A stretch of DNA of 64,000 nucleotides from Pseudorhizobium flavum (GCF_902502825.2 NZ_LR723670.1:2356001-2420000), one strand, 5' to 3'; shown: positions 36,898 through 47,022, counted from the first letter of the stretch. Notes: generated by a model not told the origin, from the letters alone. Made by a program: numbers and translations.

Positions 36898-37529
36898 GCG
36901 TAAAGCCTTTCGTAGAGCGTGCGGACAATGCTCGCGGTAATGCCCCAGATATTGCGGTCTCCATAGGGCAGTTCGTAGAAATGCCGCTCCCGACCATCCC
37001 AGATGCGGCTGCCGCGGCGATAGTTGTCAGGGTCCATCAGGAAGGACAGCGGCACCTCGAAGACCTCGTCCACCTCGTGCGGGTTGAGCTTCAGATGGAA
37101 GCCGCGGCGCACCACTGAAAGCACTGGCGTGATCCGGAACCCGCTCGGCGCAAGATAGATCGGCAGTCGCCCGACCGGTTCGACGAACATGGGCGACAAC
37201 CCGATCTCCTCTTCCGCCTCCCGTACCGCCGCCGTTTCCGGCGAGGCATCCTCGGGATCGATCGCCCCGCCTGGGAAAGCGATCTGGCCGGAGTGCTTGC
37301 GAAGGGTCGCGGTGCGCTGCGTGAAGATCACCTTGGCCTCCTCGCCATCGTCGACGACCGGCACGAGAACGGCGGCATCCTTCAGATGCAGGTCTTCGAT
37401 CACCGGCAGGAGGTCGGGATTGAGCAGATGGTCGCCATGATCGCGCCAGGCATGCTCGATTGGGCCGCCGTTCTGGTTCAAGGCCCGCGCCTTGAAACCA
37501 GCCGCCGAATAAAGCGGAGCATCAGTCAT
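36894..37529 (-). CDS. CoA pyrophosphatase-type Nudix hydrolase
   Basis: A 211-aa Nudix protein. The box reads GGAIDPEDASPETAAVREAEEEIGL-like, here with Asp for the first Glu, as in NudL-type CoA pyrophosphatases. The upstream RKHSGQIAFPGG (UPF0035 motif LRxHxGQVxFPGG) supports that class. It would cleave CoA to 4'-phosphopantetheine and 3',5'-ADP. ATG 37529 overlaps the DUF1285 gene by 8 bp. Confidence 0.92.
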   Translation of the reverse strand: MTDAPLYSAAGFKARALNQNGGPIEHAWRDHGDHLLNPDLLPVIEDLHLKDAAVLVPVVDDGEEAKVIFTQRTATLRKHSGQIAFPGGAIDPEDASPETAAVREAEEEIGLSPMFVEPVGRLPIYLAPSGFRITPVLSVVRRGFHLKLNPHEVDEVFEVPLSFLMDPDNYRRGSRIWDGRERHFYELPYGDRNIWGITASIVRTLYERLYA

Positions 37530-38148
37530 GCGACAGGGTTTCCAGTTCGGAGGCGGGCATGACCGGGAAGACTTCTCCCGCCGACCGGATCGCGAACATC
37601 TGCACGCCGTCGATGTCGACGGTTTCACCGAGTTCGACCAGGTCATACATGACCGGCCGCGACACCAGCGCCTCCAGCCGTCCCCGCACGAGAAGATAGG
37701 GCTTCAACTCGCTGTTCTCGCCCTCGATGACGAAGCGGATGGGGTGCTCGGCGCTGGCTTCCACCACATCGCCGACATTCGTCCGGAACGTCAGCACCTG
37801 TTGGCCGTCCCGGGTCGACCGGCTCATCTCCACGGCCAGGAACGGCGCGTCCTCGACGCGGATCCCCACCTTCTCCACCGGCGTGACAAGATAGGTCTTG
37901 CCGTCCTCGTCCTTGCGGAGCACCGTCGAGAACAGCCGAACCAGCGGCTGCCGACCGATCGGGGTACCCATGTAGAACCAGGTGCCGTCGGCGCGGATCT
38001 CCATGTCGAGGTCGCCGCAGAAGGGCGGATTCCACTTGTCGACCGGGGGGAGACTTGGCTTTCCGCCTGCCTTCTGATCAGCAGCCCGGGAGATCAGGGC
38101 GGCCAGTCCGGCGGCGTCAGTCGCTGTCTGAATGGTTTCGCCTGCCAT
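37522..38148 (-). CDS. DUF1285 domain protein
   Basis: A 208-aa protein of the DUF1285 family. Conserved features include PVDKWNPPFCGDLDMEIRADGTW and GTPIGRQPLVRLFSTVLRKDEDG. A structure known for the family shows a small beta fold of unknown function. It is the first gene of a three-gene overlapping operon with nudix and cca. The gap to the divergent moxR (168 bp) holds both promoters. Confidence 0.9.
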   Translation of the reverse strand: MAGETIQTATDAAGLAALISRAADQKAGGKPSLPPVDKWNPPFCGDLDMEIRADGTWFYMGTPIGRQPLVRLFSTVLRKDEDGKTYLVTPVEKVGIRVEDAPFLAVEMSRSTRDGQQVLTFRTNVGDVVEASAEHPIRFVIEGENSELKPYLLVRGRLEALVSRPVMYDLVELGETVDIDGVQMFAIRSAGEVFPVMPASELETLSHD

Positions 38149-38204
38149 CTTTCAGTCCCGGTTCCACTCTAAGCAAACTCTGTCACGAGATAGTCATTCG
38201 AGGC

Positions 38205-38236
38205 GTTCTTGTCAGCCGCTTATGCGGTAATAAGTT
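38205..38236 (+). promoter_or_regulatory. Weak predicted promoter upstream of moxR
   Basis: TTGTCA (38209-38214), a 16-base spacer and TAAGTT. The spacer contains a CCGC-TTAT-GCGG dyad (38216-38227), which could be an operator or a chance repeat. Confidence 0.3.
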
Positions 38237-38316
38237 GTTCGATAGGAAGTGGTTGCCCCAGCGCAACGATTCGTCCGCCGCCACGGATTATCCGGTAGGG
38301 CCTCAAGGAGAGCGAC

Positions 38317-39330
38317 ATGGGTCTGATGAATTCCACCGAGACTGTTGCGGACGAAAAGGCCGTGATCGCGGCCGCCGAACAGGCACTGGCCGACATAGCA
38401 GCGGTTCGCAGCGAGGTCGCCAAGGTCATCTTCGGCCAGGAACGCGTGGTGGAGAATACCCTGCTTGCGCTCCTCTCCGGCGGCCATGCCCTGCTTGTCG
38501 GCGTCCCCGGCCTCGCCAAGACCAAGCTGGTCACGACGCTCGGCTCCGTTCTCGGGCTCGACTCCAGCCGCATTCAGTTCACGCCCGACCTGATGCCTTC
38601 CGACATTCTCGGATCGGAAGTGATGGACCAGGATGATTCCGGCCGCCGCTCCTTCCGCTTCGTGAAGGGTCCGGTCTTTGCGCAGTTGCTGATGGCGGAC
38701 GAAATCAACCGCGCCTCGCCCCGCACCCAGTCCGCGCTGCTGCAATCCATGCAGGAATACCACATCACCGTCGCCGGCCAGCGCTATGACCTCCCCTCGC
38801 CCTTCCACGTGCTCGCGACGCAGAACCCGCTGGAGCAGGAAGGCACCTATCCCCTGCCGGAGGCCCAGCTCGACCGCTTTCTCCTGCAGGTCGACGTGCT
38901 CTATCCGGAACTCGTCGCCGAACGCCAGATCCTGCTCGAAACCACCAGCTCCGCGGAAGCAAAGGCGCGAGGCGTCATCGACGCTGCACGGCTCCAGGAG
39001 ATCCAGGCGCTGATCCGCCAGATGCCGGTCAGCGACAAGGTGGTGGATGCCATCCTGCAACTCGTCCGCTCCGCGCGTCCCGGCCATGGCAACGCCACGA
39101 CCGACAAGAACGTCGCCTGGGGACCCGGCCCTCGCGCCGGTCAGTCGCTGATGCTCACCGCCCGCGCCCGCGCCCTCTACCAGGGGCGGCTCGCCCCATC
39201 GCTGGATGACGTCTATGCGCTGGCCGAACCTGTCCTCCAGCACCGGATGGCGCTAACCTTTGCGGCACGCGCCGAAGGCATGTCCGTCCGCGACGTGATC
39301 GCCGGCCTCGTCAGGCAGGCGCGCGGCTGA
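38317..39330 (+). CDS. MoxR-family AAA+ ATPase
   Basis: A 337-aa AAA+ chaperone. Walker A is LLVGVPGLAKTKLV, Walker B is LLMADEINRASP, and sensor/arginine-finger residues lie in QNPLEQEGTYPLPEAQLDRF. MoxR ATPases help assemble protein complexes with von Willebrand partners. AAGGAG precedes the ATG. It starts a four-gene run with DUF58, DUF4159 and a large membrane protein, 26 bp before DUF58. Confidence 0.95.
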   Translation: MGLMNSTETVADEKAVIAAAEQALADIAAVRSEVAKVIFGQERVVENTLLALLSGGHALLVGVPGLAKTKLVTTLGSVLGLDSSRIQFTPDLMPSDILGSEVMDQDDSGRRSFRFVKGPVFAQLLMADEINRASPRTQSALLQSMQEYHITVAGQRYDLPSPFHVLATQNPLEQEGTYPLPEAQLDRFLLQVDVLYPELVAERQILLETTSSAEAKARGVIDAARLQEIQALIRQMPVSDKVVDAILQLVRSARPGHGNATTDKNVAWGPGPRAGQSLMLTARARALYQGRLAPSLDDVYALAEPVLQHRMALTFAARAEGMSVRDVIAGLVRQARG

Positions 39331-39356
39331 ACCTGCGTCCATAGAAGGGATCGCGC

Positions 39357-40277
39357 GTGGCACCCATCGGCGAGATCGTCCAGCAGACTTCCGGCAGCCA
39401 GGTCCTGTCGCGCGCCCAGGCGCGTGCGGCCCTCGTTCCCGACTGCATGGTCGAGGCGAAGCGCATCGCCAACACCGTGATCGCCGGCTGGCACGGACGC
39501 CGCAAGCGGGGCGTGGGAGAGAACTTCTGGCAGTTCCGGCCCTATTCGGAAGGCGAAAGCCTGTCACGCATCGACTGGCGCCGTTCCGCCCGGGACGACC
39601 ATACCTATGTCCGTGACCGCGAGTGGGAAGCCGCCCATACGGTGTGGCTCTGGTGCGACCTGTCGCCGTCGATGATGTACAAGTCGACCTTCGGAACGGT
39701 CTCCAAGGAAAGCCGCGCGCTCGTGCTGATGCTGGCGCTTGCCGAAATCCTCGCCCGCTCCGGCGAACGTATCGGCTGCCCCGGCATCATGGAACCCGTT
39801 TCGGCCCGCAATGCCGCCGAGCGGCTGGCCTCCGCCATCATGCATTCGCCGCCGGCCAGTGGCCTGCCGGAGACCGCGATGATCCGTGGCCACAGCGACC
39901 TCGTGCTGATCGGCGATTTCCTCGATGAGGCGGACCTGATCATGTCCCGCCTCTCGCCGCTCGCACGGCGCGGCCTGCGGGGCCACGTTGTCGAGATCGC
40001 CGATCCGGCAGAGGAAAGCTTCCCCTATTCCGGCCGCACCGAATTTACCGATCCCGAAACCGGCGAGAAGCTTGTGTCCGGCCGGGCCGAAACGATCCGT
40101 GACGACTACCGCCGCGCCTATCTTCTTCGCCGGGAGATGCTGGGCGATGGGCTGCGCCGGCTGGGCTGGAGCTTTGTCTTCCACCGTACGGATCACCTGG
40201 CGTCAGAGGCGCTTGTCGCGGTGCACGGCTATCTTTCAGGCATGCCGGCCGGCGGCATGGTCGGAGGACGCCTATGA
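39357..40277 (+). CDS. DUF58 (von Willebrand-like) protein
   Basis: A 306-aa MoxR-partner protein. The DUF58 motif RPYSEGESLSRIDWRRSARDD is clear, followed by a VWA-like LWCDLSPSM with the metal-site DxSxS. No membrane segment is present. The start is GTG, with AAGGGA upstream. It overlaps the next gene by 4 nt (ATGA). Confidence 0.93.
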   Translation: MAPIGEIVQQTSGSQVLSRAQARAALVPDCMVEAKRIANTVIAGWHGRRKRGVGENFWQFRPYSEGESLSRIDWRRSARDDHTYVRDREWEAAHTVWLWCDLSPSMMYKSTFGTVSKESRALVLMLALAEILARSGERIGCPGIMEPVSARNAAERLASAIMHSPPASGLPETAMIRGHSDLVLIGDFLDEADLIMSRLSPLARRGLRGHVVEIADPAEESFPYSGRTEFTDPETGEKLVSGRAETIRDDYRRAYLLRREMLGDGLRRLGWSFVFHRTDHLASEALVAVHGYLSGMPAGGMVGGRL

Positions 40278-43084
40278 GTGCCTTCGCCTTCGCCAATCCG
40301 GCAATTCTCCTCGGCCTTCTGGCGCTGCCGCTCATCTGGTGGCTGCTAAGGCTGACGCCGCCGCGGCCGAAGACGGAAGTCTTCCCGCCGCTGCGCATCC
40401 TGGCAGGCGTGCTCAAGCGCGAGGAGACGCCGGCGCAAAGCCCGTGGTGGCTGACGCTGCTGCGCATGCTGCTAGCGGCTGCCCTCATCCTGGCGATCGC
40501 CAATCCGGTCCTCAATCCGCGCGCCGGCTCGCTGAATGCCGGTGGGCCACTGGTCCTCGTCCTAGACAATGGCTGGGCGACCTCGACGGACTGGGAGCGA
40601 CGGATCGAGACCGCCGAAGCGCTGATCGCAGATGCCGAGACCGCGGACATTCCCGTCTCCATTGCGTTCACCGCCGATGCCACACATGATGCCGTGCCGG
40701 GCAACGCGGTGACGGCACGCGAGAAGCTCGCTGCCGCCCGGCCCCGGCCACTCGTGCCGGACCGGGAGAGAGCGGCCTCCGCCATTGGCGAGGCGCTGAA
40801 CGGCACCACGCCCGGGACGCTCGCCTACATCTCCGACGGGATCGCCACCGACGCCGACGAGGCGGCACTCGGCGCCTTCGGCGCCCTTTCCCCCGCCGAA
40901 CTGCGGCTGATCGAGGGCGAGGGTGAAGGTGCCGTCGCGCTCACCTCCGCCAGCAACAGCGCCGAAGCCATGTCGGTGACGGCGACGCGCCTGCCGACAC
41001 CTGCCCCGCGAAGCATCTCTGTCAATGCGCTGGATATCCAGGGCCGTCCCCTCGCGTCCGGCACCCTGCAGTTCGCGGCCGGCGCGGCAGCGGCCACGGC
41101 CGAGATCGAAGCCCCTTTCGAACTGCGAAATGATTTCGCCCGTCTCGGCATCGAAGGCCTTGCGACGGCCGGCGCAGCGCATCTTCTCGATGACGGCTTC
41201 AAGCGTCGCCGGGTCGCACTGCTCGCGGGCGAAAGCGGCAGCGATTTCCAGCCGTTGCTTCAACCGCTCTACTACATCAGCCGGGCATTGCAGCCCTATG
41301 CTGACCTGATCGAGCCGACCACGGCAGATCTTTCGGTCTCCATCCCCCAGATCCTCGAACGCAACCCCTCGGCCATCATCCTCGCCGATGTCGGACGCCT
41401 TCCAGCCGAAACCTACGAACCACTGCAGGAGTGGATCTCACGCGGCGGCATGCTGATCCGCTTTGCCGGTCCGCGTCTCGCAGCGGCTCCGGCCGATGAT
41501 CCGCTGGTGCCGGTGATCCTGCGCCAGGGGGAACGCGCCCTTGGCGGGGCGCTTTCCTGGTCTGAACCCCAGCCGCTCGCCGACTTTCCCGACTTCGGGC
41601 CCTTCACCGGAATGCCGCGGGCCACCGACATCACCATCAACCGGCAGGTGCTTGCGGAACCCACACCGGATCTTGCGGAGCGCACCTGGGCGAGCCTCGG
41701 CGATGGAACGCCGCTGGTAACCACCCGGGAACAGGAAGCAGGCCGCATCGTTCTCTTCCATACCAGCGCCGAAGCCACGTGGTCGAACATGCCGCTGTCC
41801 GGTAACTTCGTGGAGATGCTGAGACGCCTCGTGCAGATGGCACGCGCGGGCGGTGCGACCAGCACGACCAGCGGAACTGAGGCTGCTGCCGCCCTTCCAC
41901 CCTACCGCCTGCTGGACGCCGAGGGGATCCTGTCGACCGAGACGGGCACGGCAAAGCCGATCGCGATCACGGCCGGCCAGACGCCGGTCGCGAGCTTCGA
42001 CCATCCCCCCGGTCTCTATGGCAGCGAGGACGGCTTTACCGCGGTGAACTTGCTGGCCGCCGGCACCGAGCTTTCTCCCTTCAATCCCGAGCTTGCGGGT
42101 CAGCAGGTCATTCGCGAGACACTGATCGGGGAAGAGGCGACCTCTCTTCGGCCGCTCCTCTTCGCGATCGCTTTCGGACTGATCCTACTCGACAGCCTCG
42201 TTGTTCTCTTCATGAACGGGGCCTTCTCCCGGATACCGCGACGCCCCGGCAGGGCAACCGCTGCCGTCGTGGCTCTGGCCGCCCTCTGGTTCGCCGCCCC
42301 CGACTCCGGACTGGCGCAGGATGCAAGGCCGGGCGACGATCTCCTCATGCAGCGCCTCGACACGACGCATCTCGCCTATGTCGTGACCGGAGAAGCAGAG
42401 GTCGACCGCCTGTCCGAGCAGGGGCTTGCGGGACTGACGGAGTTCCTGACCTACCGCACAACACTTGAACCGGGAGAGCCGGTCGGGCTGGACATCGCCA
42501 CAGATGAGCTCTCCTTCTATCCGATCATCTACTGGCCGATTTCCGCCAATGCCCCCATGCCGTCCGCGGCGGCGATATCGCGAATCGATGCCTATATGCG
42601 AAACGGCGGAACCGTCCTCTTCGACACGCGCGACCAGGTTTCCAGCCTCGACAGCTTCGGCGCCACCACCGCCAATGGCGAGCGGCTGCAGGTCATCCTT
42701 GCCAATATCGACATCCCGCCGCTGGAACCGACCCCGGAGGATCACGTTCTGGCGCGCGCCTTCTACCTGTTGAAGGACTTTCCCGGCCGCTATGCTGGCA
42801 GCCCCCTCTGGGTAGAGGCCAGGCAGGAGGCCGCGGAGACCAACAGTGAACTCTCATCCTCCGGCGACGGCGTGACGCCCTTGCTGATCACCGCCAACGA
42901 TTTCGCGGGAGCCTGGGCGATCGACCCCCAGGGGAATTCGGTGCTTCCGACGGTACCTCCGGACGGCATGCAGCGCGAATACGCCTACCGAGCCGGCGTG
43001 AACATCATGATGTACATGCTCACCGGCAACTACAAGTCCGACCAGGTCCACGTCCCGGATCTTCTCGAACGGCTCGGCCAGTAG
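40274..43084 (+). CDS. DUF4159 membrane protein with BatA-like N-terminus
   Basis: A 936-aa protein. The N-terminal BatA-type region has two membrane segments (about residues 8-26 and 58-76) with FANPAILLGLLALPLIWWLL. A long extracytoplasmic VWA/Ig-like region follows, then two membrane segments (about 625-647 and 661-676). The C-terminal DUF4159 domain contains TTHLAYVVTG and YPIIYWPIS, and the Cys-free class I GATase-like fold RNGGTVLFDTR. Function unknown; aerotolerance/envelope roles have been proposed for Bat proteins. Confidence 0.92.
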   Translation: MSAFAFANPAILLGLLALPLIWWLLRLTPPRPKTEVFPPLRILAGVLKREETPAQSPWWLTLLRMLLAAALILAIANPVLNPRAGSLNAGGPLVLVLDNGWATSTDWERRIETAEALIADAETADIPVSIAFTADATHDAVPGNAVTAREKLAAARPRPLVPDRERAASAIGEALNGTTPGTLAYISDGIATDADEAALGAFGALSPAELRLIEGEGEGAVALTSASNSAEAMSVTATRLPTPAPRSISVNALDIQGRPLASGTLQFAAGAAAATAEIEAPFELRNDFARLGIEGLATAGAAHLLDDGFKRRRVALLAGESGSDFQPLLQPLYYISRALQPYADLIEPTTADLSVSIPQILERNPSAIILADVGRLPAETYEPLQEWISRGGMLIRFAGPRLAAAPADDPLVPVILRQGERALGGALSWSEPQPLADFPDFGPFTGMPRATDITINRQVLAEPTPDLAERTWASLGDGTPLVTTREQEAGRIVLFHTSAEATWSNMPLSGNFVEMLRRLVQMARAGGATSTTSGTEAAAALPPYRLLDAEGILSTETGTAKPIAITAGQTPVASFDHPPGLYGSEDGFTAVNLLAAGTELSPFNPELAGQQVIRETLIGEEATSLRPLLFAIAFGLILLDSLVVLFMNGAFSRIPRRPGRATAAVVALAALWFAAPDSGLAQDARPGDDLLMQRLDTTHLAYVVTGEAEVDRLSEQGLAGLTEFLTYRTTLEPGEPVGLDIATDELSFYPIIYWPISANAPMPSAAAISRIDAYMRNGGTVLFDTRDQVSSLDSFGATTANGERLQVILANIDIPPLEPTPEDHVLARAFYLLKDFPGRYAGSPLWVEARQEAAETNSELSSSGDGVTPLLITANDFAGAWAIDPQGNSVLPTVPPDGMQREYAYRAGVNIMMYMLTGNYKSDQVHVPDLLERLGQ

Positions 43085-43094
43085 GAGCAGCGTC

Positions 43095-45161
43095 GTGAGC
43101 ATCGAATTCGCCCCATTCCTGCCCTGGACGATACTGGCGGCCCTCGCCATCGCGGCCGCCCTCCTTTCGGCGCTCAGCCTCTGGCGCGGCATACGGGGTG
43201 CCGGCCTCCGCACCGTGGCGCTCGCGGCACTGCTGATGGCCCTCGCAAATCCGCTGCTGATGCAGGAAGACCGCGAGCAACTCTCAACGGTCGTCCCCAT
43301 CGTCGTCGACCGGTCGCAGAGCCAGGTCATGGCCGGGCGACAGGAGCAGACCGATTCAGCGCTTGCCGGGTTGCAGGACCGCTTCGCCCGCTTTCCGCGG
43401 ATCGAGACGCGCATAGTCGAAGTCTCGGACGACCCGGACACGGAGACACCATCTACGCGGCTGTTTTCCGCCCTCGCCTCGGCCACGTCCGACGTGCCTC
43501 CGGGACGTATCGGTGGCGCCGTCTTCCTCACGGACGGGCAGATCCACGACCTGCCCGGCGTCGATCAGGAACTCGCGATCGACGCCCCGATGCACGGCCT
43601 GATCACCGGTCAGCCGGAGGAGTTCGACCGCCGCGTGCAGGTTGTTCGCGCACCACGTTTCGGCATAGTCGGCGAAGAACAGCAAATGACCCTGCGAGTC
43701 TTCGATGACGGCCGCCGCGCCGGCGAGGTGGCGGATGTCACCGTCCGCATGAATGGCGAGGAGATCGCCACGCTTCAGGCCGCTCCCGGCGCCGACACGC
43801 CGTTTTCGTTCACCGTCCCGCGCGGCGGCGGCAATGTCATGGAGTTCTCCGTCGCCGAAGTCCCCGGCGAAGTGACTGCCGTCAACAACCGCGCCGTCCA
43901 TGTCATCGACGGCATCCGGCAGAACCTGCGCGTGCTCCTGGTCTCGGGTGAGCCCCATGCCGGCGAACGCGCCTGGCGCAACCTCTTGAAATCCGACGCA
44001 TCGGTCGATCTCGTCCACTTCACCATCCTGCGCCCGCCGGAGAAGCAGGATGGTACGCCGATCAATGAGTTGTCGCTGATTGCTTTCCCGACGCGTGAAC
44101 TTTTTGTGGAGAAGATCGAGGACTTCGATCTCATCATCTTCGACCGCTACACGCACCGCAACGTGCTGCCGATCCTCTACTATGACTACATCGCCCAATA
44201 TGTGCAGAACGGTGGGGCCCTGCTGATTGCGGCCGGCCCCGAGCATGCCGGCGACAACTCCATTGCCGCGACGCCGCTTTCGCAGATCCTGCCGGCAGAG
44301 CCGACCGGCGACGTCCACAATGCCGGCTTTTATCCGCGCCTGTCGGAGGATGGCCAGAAGCATCCCGTAACGCGCGGGCTTGACGGCGCAGGACAGGAGC
44401 CGCCTGCCTGGGGTCGCTGGTTCCGCTCCATCGACGTTGCCGCACCGCAGGGCGAGACTGTCATGCTTGGAGACCAGGGGCGGCCGCTTCTCGTCCTTAA
44501 CCGCGAGGCCGAGGGCCGCGTCGCCATGCTGCTTTCCGACCATGGCTGGCTCTGGGCCCGCGGCTTCGAAGGCGGAGGCCCGCATGTCTCGCTCTACCGG
44601 CGGATCGCGCACTGGCTGATGAAGGAGCCAGACCTCGAAGAGGAGGCGCTTACGGCCCGCGCCATCGGCCGTACGCTCGAGGCGACACGCCAGACAATCG
44701 GCGAAGATCCGGGTCCAGCGACGATCACCTATCCATCCGGCCGAAGCGAGACCGTTCCCCTTGTCGAAGCCGGTCCCGGGCTCTACCGCTTCGAGCGGCG
44801 CATGGAGGAAACGGGTCTGTTCGAAGTCACCAACGGCGAGTTTTCAACCCTCGTCCATGTCGGGACGGTCGATGCGCCGGAGTTCAAGGCTATGATCTCG
44901 ACAGAGGAGACACTTGCTCCCTATGCCGAGAAAACCAAAGGCCTGGTGGCGCGGGTCTCGGACGGCGAAAACGTCTCGCTGCCGGATATCCTGCCGGTGC
45001 GCGGCGAGGTGCGGGTGCAGGATCGCAACCGTATGGTGATCCGTCTGACCGACGAGACCGTCCTGCGGGGCATCAACACGATCCCGCTGTTTGCAGGGTT
45101 TGGCGGGCTCTCCATCCTGCTCTTCGCCGTGGCGGCGATGTGGTGGCGCGAAGGTCGTTAG
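43095..45161 (+). CDS. Large membrane protein with glutamine-amidotransferase-like domain
   Basis: A 688-aa protein. Two N-terminal membrane segments (about 8-30 and 36-55) and one at the C-terminus (about 665-685) enclose a ~600-residue region. This contains a VWA-like stretch (VPIVVDRSQSQ, VFLTDGQIHD) and a GATase1-like segment (VLLVSGEPHAGERAWRNLL, YVQNGGALLIAAGPEHAG). No catalytic Cys nucleophile is seen, so amidotransferase activity is unlikely. GTG start with AGGAG. It is the last gene of the MoxR cluster. Confidence 0.9.
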   Translation: MSIEFAPFLPWTILAALAIAAALLSALSLWRGIRGAGLRTVALAALLMALANPLLMQEDREQLSTVVPIVVDRSQSQVMAGRQEQTDSALAGLQDRFARFPRIETRIVEVSDDPDTETPSTRLFSALASATSDVPPGRIGGAVFLTDGQIHDLPGVDQELAIDAPMHGLITGQPEEFDRRVQVVRAPRFGIVGEEQQMTLRVFDDGRRAGEVADVTVRMNGEEIATLQAAPGADTPFSFTVPRGGGNVMEFSVAEVPGEVTAVNNRAVHVIDGIRQNLRVLLVSGEPHAGERAWRNLLKSDASVDLVHFTILRPPEKQDGTPINELSLIAFPTRELFVEKIEDFDLIIFDRYTHRNVLPILYYDYIAQYVQNGGALLIAAGPEHAGDNSIAATPLSQILPAEPTGDVHNAGFYPRLSEDGQKHPVTRGLDGAGQEPPAWGRWFRSIDVAAPQGETVMLGDQGRPLLVLNREAEGRVAMLLSDHGWLWARGFEGGGPHVSLYRRIAHWLMKEPDLEEEALTARAIGRTLEATRQTIGEDPGPATITYPSGRSETVPLVEAGPGLYRFERRMEETGLFEVTNGEFSTLVHVGTVDAPEFKAMISTEETLAPYAEKTKGLVARVSDGENVSLPDILPVRGEVRVQDRNRMVIRLTDETVLRGINTIPLFAGFGGLSILLFAVAAMWWREGR

Positions 45162-45238
45162 GGATAAGCTGGTTTTGGGGTTCCGCCACGCCTTCGTGGC
45201 TGCTATTGCGCACGCCGCTGAAACCGACCGGCTGTCCC

Positions 45239-45658
45239 ATGTTGCCCGAATTGACGATTACCGACCACTTCACTCCCGAGGAAGAACAGGCGATCCTCGA
45301 CCGCCTGCAGGCCTACAATATCGAGAACTTTGGTCCGATGGATCGCAAGGATCTCGCCATTATCCTGCAGGACGGCGCTGGCGAACCGGAGGGCGGGCTT
45401 CTCGGCCGCACCGGACGCGGCTGGCTTTACGTGCAGATGCTGTTTGTCCCCGAACACCTTCGCGGCCAGGGTATTGCGAAACGCCTGCTCGCCATGGCGG
45501 AAGAGGAGGCACGCAGCCGTGGCTGCGTCGGTGCCTATCTCGACACGATGAACGCCTTGGCGCTCCCCTTCTACCTGAAGCAGGGGTATGAACCCATCGG
45601 TAGGCTGGAAGGCCTCACCGGAGGCCATTCCGTCACCTGGCTGAAGAAGCGCCTCTGA
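45239..45658 (+). CDS. GNAT-family N-acetyltransferase (139 aa)
   Basis: A 139-aa GNAT protein. The acetyl-CoA motif A reads LFVPEHLRGQGIAKRLL, followed by a C-terminal LPFYLKQGYEPIG. The substrate is unknown. The frame is open back to 45140, but the ATG at 45239 gives the proper fold length. It is convergent with an MFS gene 6 bp away. Confidence 0.9.
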   Translation: MLPELTITDHFTPEEEQAILDRLQAYNIENFGPMDRKDLAIILQDGAGEPEGGLLGRTGRGWLYVQMLFVPEHLRGQGIAKRLLAMAEEEARSRGCVGAYLDTMNALALPFYLKQGYEPIGRLEGLTGGHSVTWLKKRL

Positions 45659-45664
45659 CCTGCC

Positions 45665-46978
45665 CTAGGCCAGCGAGGCCTCGCGGGTTTCCGCGTCGAT
45701 CAGGTAGGCCGCCAGCCCAGCGAGGACCAGCAGGCCTGCAAAGACCGCAATCGCCAGCCCGAAGCTCTGCGCCACCACGAAGGCCATCGCCGAAGGTGCG
45801 ATCAGCCCGCCGAAACGGGCCATGGCGCCTGCCGCGCCCATGCCCGTTGCCCGCGACGCCGTCGGGTAGAGTTCCGGCGTGAAGGCGTAGAGGGCGCCCC
45901 ATGTGCCGAGCAGGGCAAAGCTCATGATCAGCAGCGAGGCCCCGATCAGGATGCTTCCGCTCGCCACGACGAAGAGGAAGCATCCCGCCGCCGAGAGCAG
46001 GCAGAAGCCGACCAGCGTCGGCCGTCGACCCCACTTCTCGACGCCATAGGCCGCCAGCGCATAGCCCGGAAGCTGGGCGAGCGCGATCAGCACGAGGAAG
46101 CCATAGCCGCGAACAAATCCGAAGCCCTCACCGGCAAGCTTCGGCGGCATCCAGACGAAGACACCGTAATAGGAAATCGAGACGAGGAACCACACCGCCA
46201 GGATCAGGATGCTGCGGCGGCGAAGCGGGCCGGAGAATATCTTCACCTCCGGCACCGGCGCCGGCTGCGCAAGTTGCTGGCTGGCAGCCAGCATGTGCTT
46301 GCCATTGGTCACCAGGATCTGGTCGATGATCGACTTCGCCTCGTCGCTCCTTCCGGTCCGCATCAGATAGAGCGGCGATTCAGGCACCAGGAAGCGCAGG
46401 CCGAAACCGATGAGTGCCGGAAGCGCGGTCACGGCGAAGATGTAGCGCCAGGCGTCCTCGACCTCCAGGAGGCTCAACACCCAGGCGGCAAGGGCGACGA
46501 TCAGCGTGCCGATCGCCCAGAAGCCTTCGAGCATGACGAGCCAGCGCCCCCTGTTCCGCGCCGGCAGGAACTCCGCCATCATCGCGTAGTCGACGGGAAG
46601 CGTCCCGCCCACGGCCGCCCCCGTCAGGAAGCGGAGCAGAAGCAGGATGGTAAAGTCCGGCGCGAAGATGGAAAGCGTACCGAAGATCGCATCGGCGAGC
46701 ACGGTCACGATCAGCACGTTGCGGCGGCCGATCCGGTCGGCCAGCCGGCCGAAGCCGATCGCGCCGACCAGCATGCCGAGAAAGAAGAGCGTCCCGGTCT
46801 GGAGCGCCTGCGGCACCGTCAGGCCGAAGGTTGCAGCGATCGAGGCTGCGGTAAAACCGACCGCTAGCACCTGCATGGCATCGGCCGTCCACACGAGCCC
46901 GAAGATGCCGATCAGTCGTTTCTGGTATGTCCCTGCCCCGGCGCGATCCAGCGCCTCGTCTATGGTAAGCGTCGTCAT
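45665..46978 (-). CDS. MFS transporter (sugar/aromatic-acid porter type)
   Basis: A 437-aa, 12-helix facilitator of the sugar-porter-like class. It shows FGRLADRIGRRNVLIV, PVDYAMMAEFLPARNRGRW and EKWGRRPTLVG, and lacks obvious signal features. Niacin, aromatic acid or sugar transport are possibilities; the substrate cannot be read from sequence. The start ATG 46978 is preferred over a 28-codon extension. GGGGA precedes it. Confidence 0.9.
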   Translation of the reverse strand: MTTLTIDEALDRAGAGTYQKRLIGIFGLVWTADAMQVLAVGFTAASIAATFGLTVPQALQTGTLFFLGMLVGAIGFGRLADRIGRRNVLIVTVLADAIFGTLSIFAPDFTILLLLRFLTGAAVGGTLPVDYAMMAEFLPARNRGRWLVMLEGFWAIGTLIVALAAWVLSLLEVEDAWRYIFAVTALPALIGFGLRFLVPESPLYLMRTGRSDEAKSIIDQILVTNGKHMLAASQQLAQPAPVPEVKIFSGPLRRRSILILAVWFLVSISYYGVFVWMPPKLAGEGFGFVRGYGFLVLIALAQLPGYALAAYGVEKWGRRPTLVGFCLLSAAGCFLFVVASGSILIGASLLIMSFALLGTWGALYAFTPELYPTASRATGMGAAGAMARFGGLIAPSAMAFVVAQSFGLAIAVFAGLLVLAGLAAYLIDAETREASLA

Positions 46979-47022
46979 TCCACCGTCCCCTGTGCTGACG
47001 AAGGCCCCGGAACTCCCGCGGC

